15,858 nucleotides of DNA from JBIOYL01 sp044870185 (GTDB lineage: Bacteria > Actinomycetota > CALGFH01). The stretch is taken from assembly GCA_044870185.1 (NCBI GenBank), contig JBIOYL010000358.1, positions 1 through 15,858 on the forward strand. The letters are read 5' to 3'. The translations under genes and the position numbers were made by a program. The notes beneath the pieces were generated by a model. It saw only the letters and a program-made list of their open reading frames with translations. It ran no database searches and had not been told where the DNA came from. Below, piece by piece: positions 13,993 to 15,858 of this stretch; position 1 is the first letter of the stretch, and the number at the start of each line of letters is the position of its first letter.

Positions 13993-15644
13993 CGGCCATC
14001 CACCTGCCGCGGGCGCTGGTCGACGCGGACCCCGGGCGCCTGCCCGGCGAGCGGGTCGACGTCTTGGTGGTCGGCTCCGGGGTGGCCGGGCTGTGCGCCG
14101 CCCTCGCCCTGCCCGCCGGCTGCTCGGTGCTGGTGGCCACCAAGAGCCGGCTGGCACAGTCGGCCACCCGCTACGCCCAGGGCGGGATCGCCGCCGTGCT
14201 CGGCCTGCCGGACGCGCCCGAGGACCACCAGGCCGACACGCTCGCCGCCGGCGCCGGCCTGTGCGACCCGGATGCCGTGCGCCTGCTGGTCGAGGCCGGG
14301 GCGGAGGCGATCGACCGGCTGCAGCGCGCCGGCACCCGCTTCGACCGGGACGAGGCCGATGGGGCGCTCGCCCGTGCCCGTGAGGGCGGCCACCGCCGGC
14401 CCCGCATCCTGCACGCCGGCGGGGACGCCACCGGCGCCGAGGTCCAGCGCGCCCTGGTCGCGGCGGTCCTGGCCAGCCCCCGGATCCGGGTCGCCGAGGG
14501 CGCCTTTCTGGTCGACCTGCTGACCGACGACGACGGCGCGGTCGCCGGTGCGCTGCTCGCCACGGGCGGCAGCCTGCGGCTGATCGAGGCGGCCGCGGTC
14601 GTGCTGGCCAGCGGCGGGGCCGGGCAGCTGTTCGCCCAGACCACCAACCCGCCCACCTCGACCGGGGACGGCATCGCGGCGGCCCTGCGCGCAGGGGCGG
14701 CGGCCGCCGACCTGGAGTTCATCCAGTTCCACCCGACCGCGCTGCACCTGGCCCGCGACCCCCGTCCGCTCGTCTCCGAGGCGGTCCGCGGCGAGGGCGC
14801 GGTCCTGCGCGATCCCGGCGGGCGGCGTGTGCTCGATGGGCTCCACCCCCTCGCCGACCTCGCCCCGCGGGACGTGGTCACCCGCGCCATGGCTGCGCGC
14901 ATGGCCGCGGCCGCCGCCGACCACCTCTATCTGGACGCTACCGGCGTCGACCCGGAGCTGCTGGAGCGGCGCTTCCCGACCGTCCTGGCCGCCTGCCGGC
15001 GCGCCGGCGTCGACCCGGCCCGCATGCCCATCCCGGTGTCGCCCGCCGCCCACTACCTGATGGGTGGGGTGCGCACCGACCTGGACGGGCGCACCAGCCT
15101 GGCCGGGCTGTACGCGGCCGGCGAGGTCGCCTGCACCGGCGTCCACGGCGCCAACCGGCTCGCCTCCAACTCCCTGCTCGAAGGGGTGGTGTTCGGCACC
15201 CGCGCCGCCCAGGCGCTCGCGGTCGAGCTGCCCAGACCGGGCCGTCCCCGGCGCCTGGCCGCCCCGGTCCCGGCCGCCAGCGTAGCCTCCGGGCGGCGGC
15301 GGGCGCTGCGCCACCGGATGCGCCAGCTCATGACCGCCCACGCCGGGGTGCTGCGCAGCGCACCGGGGCTCGCCGCCGCCAAGGCCGAGCTGGCCCGCTA
15401 CCCGGCCACCGCCGGCGCCGGCCCGGCCGGCTGGGAGCTGGTGAACCTGGCCCAGCTCGGCTCGGTCCTGGTCGAGCTGGCCGCCCGGCGCCGCGAGTCG
15501 CGCGGCGCCCACTGGCGCGCGGACGCGCCGTCCCCGTCCGAGGGCTGGCAGGTGCGCCAGACCGCGGCCCGCCGCCCCGACGGGTCGCTGGAGGTCACCC
15601 GCGTGCCGGTCGCCGTGCCCGCGACCCTGGCGGGCGCCCGGTGA
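13989..15644 (+). CDS. nadB: L-aspartate oxidase
   Basis: FAD-dependent enzyme that oxidises L-aspartate to iminoaspartate, which NadA uses. The 551-residue length is normal. The N-terminal dinucleotide-binding motif is VDVLVVGSGVAGLCAALAL (23-41), followed by TKSRLAQSATRYAQGGIAAV (51-70) with the family-specific SxTxxAQGG. Later come LASGGAGQLFAQTTNPPTST, EFIQFHPTALHLA, EAVRGEGAVLRDPGG, VSPAAHYLMGGVRTDLDGRT, and the FAD-binding AAGEVACTGVHGANRLASNS. The C-terminal helical domain (from about 430) is present and ends in a short basic tail. It overlaps nadA by 4 bp (ATGA) and the next gene by 4 bp (GTGA), so the genes are almost certainly one operon with coupled translation. Confidence 0.96.
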
Positions 15645-15858
15645 GCCCGGACGCAGAGGCTCGGGGCCCGGCGGCCCCTGCGGCGACGGCCGGGACGAGC
15701 GGATCGGCCTCGGAGGCCCGGCGCCCGTCCGCAGGTCCCGGCAGCGGACCGGGGCTGGTGGCTCGGGACATGGTGGCCGGGGAGGCGGCCGCCGGGACGA
15801 TCGGCTCGTCCCGGCCGTCGCCGCAGGGGCCGCCGGGCCCCGAGCCTCTGCGTCCGGG
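15641..15858 (+). CDS. nadC: Start of the third nad operon gene, presumably nadC (partial, doubtful sequence)
   Basis: A GTG at 15641 overlaps the nadB stop as GTGA and opens a frame that runs to the window edge (72 codons). By position this should be nadC, quinolinate phosphoribosyltransferase, which completes the nadABC set. The translated residues, however, are low-complexity Gly/Pro/Ala/Ser (VSPDAEARGPAAPATAGTSG and similar), and no NadC motif (for example the AEDLGxGDVT start) is seen. The whole stretch is part of an inverted repeat that ends at the last base. Either NadC has a long disordered N-terminal extension, or the sequence here is an artefact of the contig end. The assignment rests on gene order. 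Confidence 0.45.
   Translation, partial: MSPDAEARGPAAPAATAGTSGSASEARRPSAGPGSGPGLVARDMVAGEAAAGTIGSSRPSPQGPPGPEPLRP
15646..15858. repeat. Perfect 55-bp inverted repeat at the window end
   Basis: Bases 15646-15700 are the exact reverse complement of 15804-15858, with a 103-bp spacer. The right arm reaches the last base of the window, so the repeat may continue beyond it. Both arms fall within the frame that begins at the nadC position. No transposase-like ends or target duplication can be seen. A fold-back chimera at a contig end is a likely explanation. Confidence 0.95.

Noticed and set aside
15646..15858. The terminal inverted repeat as ends of an insertion sequence
   Set aside because: The 103-bp spacer has no transposase and no target duplication is visible; perfect arms ending at the window edge fit an artefact or simple palindrome better.

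Overview
The window is very GC-rich DNA with short intergenic gaps, frequent GTG starts, GGAGG-type ribosome binding sites and stop/start overlaps. Together with SHOCT, HTH_42, DUF5655 and DUF433 proteins this points to an actinomycete-like bacterium (Actinomycetota), probably not a well-studied genus. No rRNA, tRNA, CRISPR array or transposase was seen.

Left block, minus strand (1-6086): an amidase-signature enzyme, then a closely packed run of plsC-like acyltransferase, CdsA-like cytidylyltransferase, DUF488 protein, YjbQ-family protein and the 5' part of ppc (PEP carboxylase), which leaves the window at base 1. PlsC and CdsA catalyse successive steps (lysophosphatidate to phosphatidate to CDP-diacylglycerol). 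The ppc frame is broken near 960-1064, next to a hairpin-forming 39-bp tandem repeat.

Middle block, plus strand (6163-10163): a family 5 (UdgB) uracil-DNA glycosylase, a small ABM-fold protein, a cupin, an HTH_42/YcaQ-like winged-helix protein, a tandem-ABM protein and a small membrane SHOCT protein. These are mostly stand-alone accessory genes.

Minus-strand island (10226-11566): an intact DUF433 antitoxin of the VapB45 (Rv2018-like) type, an overlapping 67-residue toxin frame that appears to have lost its middle, and a DUF5655 protein whose ATG overlaps the toxin stop.

Right block, plus strand (11764-15858): a Nudix-like regulator of the COG4111 (NadQ/NrtR-like) kind, followed by nadA, nadB and the start of a third gene, presumably nadC. 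These form the aspartate-to-NaMN de novo NAD pathway. A near-perfect palindrome (TATACTC-N5-GAGCATA) sits in the nad promoter and is the obvious operator candidate. The genes overlap by ATGA (nadA/nadB) and GTGA (nadB/next gene).

The last 213 bases form a perfect 55-bp inverted repeat whose right arm ends exactly at the last base of the window, so the nadC-position reading frame there should be treated with suspicion. Short GC-rich repeats inside or beside several genes (ppc, amidase, the regulator, the plsC leader) recur through the window.
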